DNA of 64,000 nt from Aldehydirespirator sp963662645. Its GTDB lineage: Bacteria; Actinomycetota; Acidimicrobiia; Acidimicrobiales; Aldehydirespiratoraceae. How positions within the stretch are numbered: the stretch's first letter is position 1; every line of letters begins with the position of its first letter. This document shows, one piece after another, positions 20,061 to 27,334 of the stretch. Made by a program: the position numbers and the translations under genes. The DNA lies in the NCBI GenBank assembly GCA_963662645.2, contig OY759762.1, positions 496,001 through 560,000 on the forward strand, read 5' to 3'. The notes beneath the pieces are model-generated. The model did not search any database and had not been told where the DNA came from. It saw nothing but the letters and a program-made list of their open reading frames with translations.

Positions 20061-21515
20061 CTAATCCCGAGTAATTCGATCAGGATTATACCTGTGCAAC
20101 AGCGCCAACGCGGCGGGCACGGTCAGCGCCGAGATCACCGCCAGAGCGCCCAGCGACCACGCGTAGGCCGACGACAGGGCGGCCGCCAGCGCGGTGTCCA
20201 GCACCGCTTCGGAGTCGTCGAGCAGGCCCCTCACCGCTTCGACGTCTCCGGCCCTCCGCTCTACGCCCCAGAACAGCACGGCGCCGGCGACGGCCGCTCC
20301 GTAGGTCCAGCCCAGCGAGCGGATGAACTGCTGGGCCGAACTCACGCGACCCATCTCCGAGGGGTCGGCCTGGCTCTGCAGCATGGCCAGGCTCGCTGAG
20401 GTGATGGTCCCTATCCCCAGGCCGAGATAGACGAAGGCGGCCAAGAGCACCGCGAAGGGCGTCCGGACCGCGGCGGCCACAGTGACCGCGGCTGCCGCGG
20501 AAGTGAGGAGAACCGAGCCGATCAGGACCACGATCGGGGCTCTCATGCCCCGCTCTTGGAGCCTGCTCGAAATCCATGACCCGACTGCCCATCCGATTGT
20601 GGGCCACACCACCGCGAAGGCGGCGAACGAGAGCGTGGTCCCCCGCCCGCCTCGCAGGTACAGCGGCAGGAAGACACTGGCTCCCGTGCCGCCCGCGATG
20701 GAGGCGATGGCGACGGCGTGCAACGGCCACCACTGGCGCCCCGTCATGTGCGGGATATGGACGATCGGCCCGGCGCGGCCCCGGGCGTGACGCACGTACA
20801 GCCCGTACAGCAGCGCGGCGACCGCCATGAGAACGAGACTCGACCATCGCACCGACGAGGTGGCCAGAAGCAGGGCGACGGCGACGCCGCTCATCAACGC
20901 GAGGCCCCGCCGGTCCAGTGGCTCGGCCTGGGCCATGGCCTGCGCCGGCAGTTTGTTCCACCCCGCCGCGGCCGCCACTGCCGCCACGGGAAGGTTGACC
21001 GCGAAGACCGATCGCCAGCCGAGCGTGCTCACCAGCACCGCGGCCACTGCGGGGCCGCCCATGCCCATCAGGCCCCAGACCGATGCCACCAGGGCATAGG
21101 CCCGTGGCCGGAGAGCGTCGTCGTAGGAGAGCCCGATGCAGGTCACGGCGGTGCCGATCAGAGACCCGGTGGCCAGTCCTTGCAGCAGCCGGGCTGCCAC
21201 CAGCGCTTCCATGGTGGGCGCGGCGGCGCACATCGCGGACGTGGCCGCAAAGACGGCCGTGGTGATCCGGTAGGCCCGTCTGGCCCCGGCACCGTCGATG
21301 AACGGCCCTATGGCCAGCACCGCTATGGCCGCGGCCAGCAACTCGACGGTGATCACCCATTGAGTGAGCGCGACCCTTCCCAGGTCGGCGCCGATCTCGG
21401 GCAGGGCGGCCGTGACCGAGGTGGCGTTGTAGAAGGCCAGCGCCATCGAGGCCATCACCGCCAGCGACACCGCCCGGTTCTCCGGCGCCATCAGGCCTCG
21501 GGCCGGGCGACTCAT
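20061..21515 (-). CDS. MFS drug-exporter-type transporter, copy 1
   Basis: 484 residues with about 14 hydrophobic segments in the DHA2-type layout of the major facilitator superfamily. The protein aligns along its whole length with the next gene (21596-23080): both show SVTAALP, AVLA(I/V)GPFIDGAGARRA, LGWR(S/A)VF, GGTGASV, FAAFAVVWPT and EMGRVSSA. They are tandem paralogues. The start is the ATG at 21515 (MSRPARGLM). The open frame continues far upstream, but only as antisense of the next gene. The substrate is unknown. It lies 21 bp from cysM on the same strand and interrupts the cysM-mec neighbourhood known in mycobacteria. Confidence 0.87.
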   Translation of the reverse strand: MSRPARGLMAPENRAVSLAVMASMALAFYNATSVTAALPEIGADLGRVALTQWVITVELLAAAIAVLAIGPFIDGAGARRAYRITTAVFAATSAMCAAAPTMEALVAARLLQGLATGSLIGTAVTCIGLSYDDALRPRAYALVASVWGLMGMGGPAVAAVLVSTLGWRSVFAVNLPVAAVAAAAGWNKLPAQAMAQAEPLDRRGLALMSGVAVALLLATSSVRWSSLVLMAVAALLYGLYVRHARGRAGPIVHIPHMTGRQWWPLHAVAIASIAGGTGASVFLPLYLRGGRGTTLSFAAFAVVWPTIGWAVGSWISSRLQERGMRAPIVVLIGSVLLTSAAAAVTVAAAVRTPFAVLLAAFVYLGLGIGTITSASLAMLQSQADPSEMGRVSSAQQFIRSLGWTYGAAVAGAVLFWGVERRAGDVEAVRGLLDDSEAVLDTALAAALSSAYAWSLGALAVISALTVPAALALLHRYNPDRITRD

Positions 21516-21595
21516 CTCATGGCGCTTTCGCTGCTCCTCTGCCGTGCCCGTGCCCCGACGGCGCGGCACGGCACTATTGATCGACCGGGATGAAG

Positions 21596-23080
21596 CTAGC
21601 GCCGCTCCCCCGCCGGTCCTGCGCTTCGGCCGGCGCCATGGCGGGGCCGGCGCCCCCGCGTCAACACCAGCGCGGCGGGCACGGTCAGCACCGACAGCAC
21701 GGCCATGGCCGCCAGCGACCACGTGTAGCCCGCGGCCAGCGCGTCCACGACGGTGGCGTCCACGACGGCCTCGATGTCGCTGAGCAGGCTCCGGACCAAC
21801 TCGGCGTCGCCGGTGCGCCGATCGACCACCCAGAACAGCACGAGACCGGCCGCCGCGGCTCCGTAGGCGAAACCGAGCGAGCGAAGGAACTGGTGGGCCG
21901 AACTCACCCGGCCCATCTCGGCCGCGGCGGCGCGGCTCTGTAGCAGGGCCAGGCCCGAGGTTGTGATCGTGCCGATCCCCCAGCCGACGCAGGCGGCTGC
22001 GGCCAGCACCAGCGGAATGGCGGCCCCGACCGCGACGGCCGCTGCGACGGCCACTGCTCCCACCGCCATGAACCCTGCACCGATGAGGGTGACGGTCTGG
22101 GCCCGGACGTGCTGCTGGAGCTTGCCCGAGACCCATGCGGCTGTCGACCATCCCAGCGTGGGCCACACCACCGCGAAGGCCGCGAACGCCGCCGAGGAGC
22201 CCCGCGCCGCTTTGAGGTACAGCGGCAGGTAGACGCTGGCCCCGGTGCCCCCCGACACCGCCAGCGCAGCCACGACGTGGATCGGCCAGAAACGCTCCCC
22301 GGTGACGTGCGGCATCCGGACCACGGGCGATGGGGAGCCGCGGGCGTGCACGACGTAGAGGGCGGCGAGCGCAACGCTGGCAGCCAGCAGCACGATGCTG
22401 TACCACGCCAGATTGGAGGTCGCCACCAGCAGTGCGAGGGTGAACGCGCTGAGGATCAGCAGGCCCCGGCGGTCCAGCGGCTCGGCGGCGGCCTGGGCCA
22501 CCGACGGCATCCGGCTCCATCCGACTGCGGCTGCGACCAGCCCGACAGGGAGATTCGCAACGAAGACGGCCCGCCATCCCAGCGTGCTGACGAGAGCCGC
22601 AGCCACCGCGGGGCTGCCGATGCCCATGATGCCCCACACCGAGGACATGAGGGCGTAGGCCCACGGTCGGGCCGCGTCGTCGAACACCAGGCCGATGGCC
22701 GTGAGGGCAACGCCGATCAGTGCGCCCATGGCGAGCCCCTGCAACAGCCTGCCTGCGACCAGCAGTTCCATCGTGGGGGCCACCGCGCACATCGCCGACG
22801 TGGCCAGGGCAGCCATCACCGTGATCCGGAAGGCTCGACGGGCGCCGGCGCCGTCTATGAACGGGCCTACGGCCAGCACCGCCACCGCGGCCGCCACCAG
22901 CTCGGCGGTCACCACCCAGGGCAGCAGCGTCACCCGGCCCAGGTCGTCGCCGATAGCGGGGAGCGCGGCGGTCACCGAAAGGTTGTTGTAGGAGGCGATG
23001 GCCACCAGGACCATCAGAGAGAGCGCCGCGGCCCGGTACTTGGGGCCCAGCAGGCCCGAGGCCGCGAAGCGGGTCACCAC
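21596..23080 (-). CDS. MFS drug-exporter-type transporter, copy 2
   Basis: 494 residues, paralogous to copy 1 with the same segment order and about 14 predicted membrane spans. Signature blocks include NLSVTAALPAIGDDLG, LLQGLAMG and GWGIGTITTSGLALLQSRA. The start is GTG at 23080 or the adjacent GTG at 23077. The C-terminus differs from copy 1 by an Arg/Gly-rich tail. The close duplicate suggests either dosage or formation of distinct exporters by divergence. It is divergent from the MaoC-hydrolase gene. Confidence 0.87.
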   Translation of the reverse strand: MVTRFAASGLLGPKYRAAALSLMVLVAIASYNNLSVTAALPAIGDDLGRVTLLPWVVTAELVAAAVAVLAVGPFIDGAGARRAFRITVMAALATSAMCAVAPTMELLVAGRLLQGLAMGALIGVALTAIGLVFDDAARPWAYALMSSVWGIMGIGSPAVAAALVSTLGWRAVFVANLPVGLVAAAVGWSRMPSVAQAAAEPLDRRGLLILSAFTLALLVATSNLAWYSIVLLAASVALAALYVVHARGSPSPVVRMPHVTGERFWPIHVVAALAVSGGTGASVYLPLYLKAARGSSAAFAAFAVVWPTLGWSTAAWVSGKLQQHVRAQTVTLIGAGFMAVGAVAVAAAVAVGAAIPLVLAAAACVGWGIGTITTSGLALLQSRAAAAEMGRVSSAHQFLRSLGFAYGAAAAGLVLFWVVDRRTGDAELVRSLLSDIEAVVDATVVDALAAGYTWSLAAMAVLSVLTVPAALVLTRGRRPRHGAGRSAGPAGERR

Positions 23081-23156
23081 TCGACGCTACCGGCGCGATC
23101 CAGCCGACGGGAATGCCAGCGTCCATAGGAACAGGAGCAGCCGATAGAACTATCTG

Positions 23157-24509
23157 ATGCCCGAGCCGACGCTGTTCTTCGAGGACTTCACGCCCGGCGA
23201 TGTCATCGAGCTCGGCACCTACGAGATGACCGAGGCCGAGATCATCGACTTCGGCCGGCGCTTCGACCCCCAGTACTTCCACACCGACCCGGAGGCCGCT
23301 GCGGACTCGCCTTTCGGTGGGCTGATCTCCAGCGGCTGGCACACCTGCTCGGCGTGGGCCCGTCTGTGGATCGACGCCGTGATCTCGCGGGCCGACAGCC
23401 GCGGCTCCGGGGGCATGCAGGAGGTCCGCTGGCTGGAGCCGGTGCGGCCCGGCGACTCGCTGGCCGCGACGGTCGAGATCCTCAACACCCGGCCCTCGTC
23501 TCGGCATCCGGACCGGGGCACGGTGTTCATCGGCTGCACGATGACCAACCAGCACGGCCGCGTCGTGTTCACCGCGCACGGTCGGGGCCTGATCGGCCGT
23601 CGCCACCCGGCCGGCGAGGACACCCCGAACGCTCCCGAGCGGGTCGCAGGAGCCGATTCCTCCGGGACGGGAGACTCCCGAGAAGTCCGATCCGAGGACG
23701 GTGTGAAGCTCAACTTGAGAATGATGGGAGGGTCGGGTCCTGACCTGCTGGTATGTCACGCCACCGGATTCCACGGGCTGGCGTACCGTCCGCTGGCCCG
23801 ATACCTCAAGGAGAGCTTCACCGTGTGGGCTCTGGACTTCCGGGGCCACGGCTCCTCGGGGCCCGCTCCCGGCGACGACTACGCCTGGAGCGGCATGGGC
23901 GCCGACGTGGCTGCATGCGTCGCAGCCATTGCAGCACCGCAGCTCTACGGGTTCGGCCACTCGATGGGCGGCGCCGCGCTGCTGCTGGCCGAGCGGTCCC
24001 GACCGGGCACCTTCGAGCGTCTGTTCCTGTACGAGCCGATCGTGCTGCCGAGTGGATTCTTTCAATCTCCCAACGCAAACCCGCTGGCCGCGGGGGCCCG
24101 CAACCGCCGCGAGGTCTTCGACTCCCGCGCCGAGGCCCTGGCCCGCTACTCGAGCCGGTCACCGCTGGGCGTGATGCGAGCCGATGCGCTGGCCGCCTAC
24201 GTCGAGGGCGGATTCGTGGATCTGCCCGACGGCCGGGTCCGGCTGGCCTGCTCGGCTGAGACGGAGGCCCGCACTTTCGAGGCCAGCGGCGGTCTGCCGA
24301 CCGAGGAGGCGGCCCGGATCGACGTTCCCTCCACAGTGGCGGCCGGAACGGTGGGCGCAACGCCCAATCCCGGAGAATTCGCGCCCGCAATCGCCGATGC
24401 GCTGCCTGCTGGACGCTTCCTGAGCTTCGAGAACCTGGGGCACTTCGGTCCACTGGAGGCGCCCGGCGTAGTGGCTGCCGCGGCGATCCGGGAACTCTTG
24501 GGCGACTAG
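23157..24509 (+). CDS. MaoC-like hot-dog / alpha-beta hydrolase fusion protein
   Basis: 450 residues with two unrelated enzyme domains. Residues 1-155 form a MaoC-type hot-dog fold, with FEDFTPGDVIELG at the start and the hydratase-like D-x-x-x-x-H in DPQYFHTDPEAA. A Ser/Gly/Glu-rich linker follows (about 155-180). Residues 182-450 are an alpha/beta hydrolase with HATGFHG as the oxyanion region, DFRGHG, nucleophile elbow GHSMGG and a late His in NLGHFGPLE. The first half resembles (R)-specific enoyl-CoA hydratases, and the second a thioesterase or ester hydrolase. Fusion suggests sequential action on one acyl substrate, which is inference. Its stop shares a CTAG with the convergent protease gene. 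Confidence 0.85.
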   Translation: MPEPTLFFEDFTPGDVIELGTYEMTEAEIIDFGRRFDPQYFHTDPEAAADSPFGGLISSGWHTCSAWARLWIDAVISRADSRGSGGMQEVRWLEPVRPGDSLAATVEILNTRPSSRHPDRGTVFIGCTMTNQHGRVVFTAHGRGLIGRRHPAGEDTPNAPERVAGADSSGTGDSREVRSEDGVKLNLRMMGGSGPDLLVCHATGFHGLAYRPLARYLKESFTVWALDFRGHGSSGPAPGDDYAWSGMGADVAACVAAIAAPQLYGFGHSMGGAALLLAERSRPGTFERLFLYEPIVLPSGFFQSPNANPLAAGARNRREVFDSRAEALARYSSRSPLGVMRADALAAYVEGGFVDLPDGRVRLACSAETEARTFEASGGLPTEEAARIDVPSTVAAGTVGATPNPGEFAPAIADALPAGRFLSFENLGHFGPLEAPGVVAAAAIRELLGD

Positions 24510-24922
24510 CCGTCGATCGTCACGGGCTCCTCGGTGACTTGGCCGTCGAGGATGCGGAACGACCGCAGCGACGGTTCGGCATGGCGCAGCGACACGATCA
24601 CGAAGTGCCACGCCCCGAAGGGGTCGAATCGGGCGGCGTCGGCGATGTCGGTGGGCGACGGGTAGTTGGTGGTGTGGGTGTGGGAGTGCATCACCCCCAT
24701 GACGAGCAGGCCGGCTTCGTCGGCGGCGCGCTCCACGTCCATCATTTCCAGTCCATCGAGCACGTAGATCTCGCGGGACTCCGCCGCGTTGCGCATCGGG
24801 AAGAACCGCTCGACGCGGTGCGAGTCGGGCAGTCCCGCGAACAGCCCGCAGGCCTCGTGGGGAAGCCCGTCGATGGCGTGGGCCACCATCGCTTGGTGCA
24901 TTTGCGCCGACATCTCCAGCAT
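24506..24922 (-). CDS. JAMM/Mov34 metallopeptidase, Mec-like
   Basis: About 138 residues. The JAMM zinc motif is complete: Glu in HEACGLFAG, then HSHTH...PSPTD with the two histidines and the Asp. In M. tuberculosis the Mec protease removes newly made cysteine from the carrier CysO. The nearby CysM-type synthase (19092) and the shared neighbourhood support that role, but CysO itself is not seen between them. The ATG at 24922 is used, with another at 24913. The frame runs on upstream as antisense of smpB and is not coding there. Confidence 0.85.
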   Translation of the reverse strand: MLEMSAQMHQAMVAHAIDGLPHEACGLFAGLPDSHRVERFFPMRNAAESREIYVLDGLEMMDVERAADEAGLLVMGVMHSHTHTTNYPSPTDIADAARFDPFGAWHFVIVSLRHAEPSLRSFRILDGQVTEEPVTIDG

Positions 24923-25028
24923 CGCTCCGCACGCTATCGCCGGGCCAGTTCTCCTCTGCCGCAGCCGCGCCGCGCTGCGGGCCGCCGCGCCGCCCGCCGC
25001 CGCGCCGCCACGGGTACCGTGAGCGACG

Positions 25029-25541
25029 ATGGCCAAGTCGCAGAAGCCTCGCGACGTCCCCGAGGGAGCGTTGGTGGTGGCCACCAATCGCCGCGCCCGC
25101 CGGAACTTCGACGTGCTGGAGACGCTGGAGGTCGGCCTGGTGCTGGAGGGCAGCGAGGTCAAGTCGCTTCGAGAGGGCAAGGTGCAGATCGCGGGGAGCT
25201 GGGCGCGAGTGGATCGCGGCGAGCTGTGGCTGCACAGCCTGCACATCTCGCCCTACTCCCACGCCTCGGCGTCGTTCCGCTCCGACCCCGACCGGGTGCG
25301 CAAGCTGCTGGCCCACCGCCGCGAGATCCTGCGGCTGGCCGCCCGCGTCGACCAGGACCGGCTGGCGCTGGTGCCTCTGGCCCTCTACTTCCGCGAGGGG
25401 CGGGCCAAGATTGCTCTGGCCCTGGCCCGGGGCCGGTCGAGGGCCGACCGGCGCCGCGACATCCAGCAGCGCGACGCCGACGCGGAGGCGGCCCGTTCCA
25501 TGGCCGCAGCCCGCCGACGGCGCACTCCGCGGCAGCCATGA
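25029..25541 (+). CDS. smpB: tmRNA-binding protein SmpB
   Basis: 170 residues. It matches SmpB from VATNRRARRNFDVLETLEVGLVL through EGSEVKSLREGK, LHISPYSHA and the C-terminal basic tail that enters the ribosomal decoding centre in trans-translation. The partner tmRNA lies 1.3 kb downstream at 26850-27247 on the same strand. The C-terminal tail is longer and more Ala/Arg-rich than usual. The gene ends inside a 65-bp tandem repeat array that fills the gap to the next gene. Confidence 0.95.
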   Translation: MAKSQKPRDVPEGALVVATNRRARRNFDVLETLEVGLVLEGSEVKSLREGKVQIAGSWARVDRGELWLHSLHISPYSHASASFRSDPDRVRKLLAHRREILRLAARVDQDRLALVPLALYFREGRAKIALALARGRSRADRRRDIQQRDADAEAARSMAAARRRRTPRQP

Positions 25542-25675
25542 GCAGGCCCACGCCGACGGTCGCCCCGGCCGCTGGCCGCCAGCCGCGCACCGCCCAACAG
25601 CCATGAGCCGGTCCAGGCTGACGGTCGCCCCGGCCGCTGGCCGCCAGCCGCGCACCGCCCAACAGCCGTGAGCCG
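25533..25675 (+). repeat. 65-bp tandem repeat between smpB and the PQ-loop gene
   Basis: Two complete units (25533-25598 and 25599-25663) are followed by the start of a third at 25664. Each begins CAGCC(A/G)TGAGC and includes the same 45-base core from GACGGTCGCC to CGCCCAA. The first unit overlaps the smpB stop, and the third supplies the GTG start of the downstream gene. It reads as repeated duplication of a gene boundary. Confidence 0.85.
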
Positions 25676-26282
25676 CCAGGAACTCGCCTTCTGGGTCGCC
25701 GTGGTCGCCAACGGGGCGACTTTCGTGCAGATCGTGCCCCAGATCGTCAAGCTGCTGCGCACGGGACAGACAGAGGGCGTGTCACCCACCTGGGCCGCGG
25801 TAGGCATGACCATCAATCTGGGCTGGTTCGCCTACGTGGTCGAGAACGAGTTCTGGGAGACGATCCCGTCGATCTTCGCCGCCGTCTCCAGCTTCGGGCT
25901 GGCGCTGTACCTCCTGTACCGCAACGGCGCCCGGGTGCGCGCCAGCCTGCTGATAAGCGCTGCGGTTGTGTTGGCCAGCGTCGGGATCCAGCGGGCTGCG
26001 GGCTGGACGGTGTTGGGCACCGTGCTGGGCCTGTCCAACGGGCTGTATCTCGGACCCGCGCTGATCGCGGTATGGCGCACGCACGTCCCGGTCGGCGTGT
26101 CCCCCGGCACCTGGTGGCTGACCGTATTGGAGGGCTTCAAGTGGGGCCTTTACGGCGCGCTGGTGGCCTCGGTGCCGATCATGGTGTACGGATCGACTGC
26201 GATCCTCCTGGCGGTTGGGGTGCTGCTGCGGCTATGGATGACCCGCCACCGCATCCGGGCCGCGCTAGGTCACGCAGCTTGA
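25668..26282 (+). CDS. PQ-loop (SWEET/MtN3-like) membrane protein
   Basis: 204 residues, about 6-7 membrane segments. Two PQ-loop triple-helix units are visible: the first around IVPQIVKLLRTGQTEGVS (near residue 22) and the second around YLGPALIAVWRTHVPVGVS (near residue 125). Bacterial SemiSWEETs have one unit, so this is a duplicated full-length form. The family moves sugars or amino acids by facilitated diffusion; the substrate is unknown. The GTG start lies within the tandem repeat. Confidence 0.8.
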   Translation: MSRQELAFWVAVVANGATFVQIVPQIVKLLRTGQTEGVSPTWAAVGMTINLGWFAYVVENEFWETIPSIFAAVSSFGLALYLLYRNGARVRASLLISAAVVLASVGIQRAAGWTVLGTVLGLSNGLYLGPALIAVWRTHVPVGVSPGTWWLTVLEGFKWGLYGALVASVPIMVYGSTAILLAVGVLLRLWMTRHRIRAALGHAA

Positions 26283-26418
26283 CTGCCGCATCTCGACAAG
26301 CTGTAGTCTTTCACATTCTGTTCTGATACATATCATGGCAGAACGGTTCGCGGCCCGCCGCACGAGGGCCGCCAACTGCACTGACATCTTGCATGATGTG
26401 GAATAAGGAGATATATTG

Positions 26419-26739
26419 ATGGACATGTCAGCCACTGCGGCTGTGATCAGCGTGCTCGGCGTCGGCTTTCTGGGCCTGCTCGGCTACTTCCTGCAGGCCC
26501 TGCGGGCCGACATCCGCCGCCTCGACACCCGCATAGACCGGCTAGAAGCCGCCCACCGCGAGGAGATGAGAAGCCACCGCGAGGAGCTGGAGGCGATCAG
26601 GGAGACGCTGGGCGAGATCAAGGAGATCCTGGCCTCCCACACCGCCACGCTGGCCGCCCACGGCAAGCAACTGGAGCGGATGGTGAGCCACGGCGAGCGC
26701 ATCGCCGCTCTCGAGGGGGCCCTTGCCGTGGCTTCCTGA
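26419..26739 (+). CDS. Small membrane-anchored coiled-coil protein
   Basis: About 106 residues. An N-terminal membrane span (AVISVLGVGFLGLLGYFLQAL) is followed by a long heptad-rich coiled coil (about residues 28-100) with many Arg and Glu residues. AAGGAG at 26405-26410 lies 8 nt before the ATG at 26419 and fixes the start; the TTG one codon earlier is less likely. The upstream 130 bases are AT-richer and should hold the promoter. I do not recognise a family with a known function. Confidence 0.65.
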   Translation: MDMSATAAVISVLGVGFLGLLGYFLQALRADIRRLDTRIDRLEAAHREEMRSHREELEAIRETLGEIKEILASHTATLAAHGKQLERMVSHGERIAALEGALAVAS

Positions 26740-26849
26740 GTCTCAGTTTGTCGGCGGTAGGCGTCCCAAGCCACATGATGAGTGTCCGTCGCCTGAGTAT
26801 CATGATGGGTCCCCCTTCGGGGACCGCAGCTTGAAAAGAGACTGCACAA

Positions 26850-27247
26850 GGGGCTGACCGGTTTCGACGTCGGGACCAGGAGGCCGCGGAGTGCGACCGG
26901 AGTTGCTCAGACTCCCTAAACGGGGCACCCAAAGAGACGCCGATGACGACGCTCTCGTTCTCGCCGCCTGATCAGACCTGATCTAGCCGACGAGAATCAT
27001 CGCGACCAGCAATGGCACGCGGGGCCTGATCGCTGCAAGCCTGGCACCAGAAGCAGGGATGGACGGCGGGGAGAGACCCGCTGACAGCCGGCAAAGACCG
27101 CTGGCACCGGAGGAAGATCCGGCGGCCGGATCACCCGATCCGCACGACCCGGCGTAGCGGCAGCCGCAAACCGCAGACTCGGGAATGGTCGTAGCAAGCC
27201 CGGCAACCGCCCAACGGACGGGAGTTCGATTCTCCCCAGCTCCACCA
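26850..27247 (+). ncRNA. ssrA: tmRNA (transfer-messenger RNA)
   Basis: 398 nt. The 5' end GGGGCTGACCGGTTTCGAC is the classic tmRNA start, and the 3' end GGGAGTTCGATTCTCCCC with CAGCTCCACCA is the T-arm and acceptor with encoded CCA. GGGGCTG at 26850 pairs with CAGCTCC at the 3' end. The most likely tag frame runs 26924-26971 and reads GTQRDADDDALVLAA before TGA, with GGC as resume codon. The end LAA matches the degradation tag. Its partner SmpB is at 25029. tmRNA genes are frequent integration sites, and accessory DNA begins right after its 3' end. Confidence 0.95.
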
Positions 27248-27303
27248 CGCCACGCACGGCGTGCTCCTGCCAACCCTTTGATGTCACAGCCAAGCCTTAC
27301 TGT

Positions 27304-27317
27304 CGAACATCTGTTCG
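27304..27317 (+). promoter_or_regulatory. LexA-type SOS box upstream of the methyltransferase
   Basis: CGAACATCTGTTCG fits the Gram-positive/actinobacterial LexA consensus CGAAC-N4-GTTCG exactly. It ends 4 nt before the ribosome binding site of the restriction-modification methyltransferase gene. Repression by LexA and induction by DNA damage are inferred. Confidence 0.65.
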
Positions 27318-27334
27318 TTTCAAGGAGGTTGCTG

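Noticed and set aside
20061..24065. A single open frame of 1334 codons on the minus strand
   Set aside because: Only the part up to 21515 encodes an MFS protein. The remainder is antisense or out-of-frame sequence of the next MFS and the MaoC-hydrolase genes, kept open by high GC.
25533..25675. CRISPR-like array
   Set aside because: The units are contiguous near-identical tandem copies without unique spacers, and no cas genes are present anywhere in the window.
27185..27334. Start of the methyltransferase gene inside tmRNA
   Set aside because: The ATG at 27335 has an ideal ribosome site, and the upstream codons overlap the tmRNA acceptor end.
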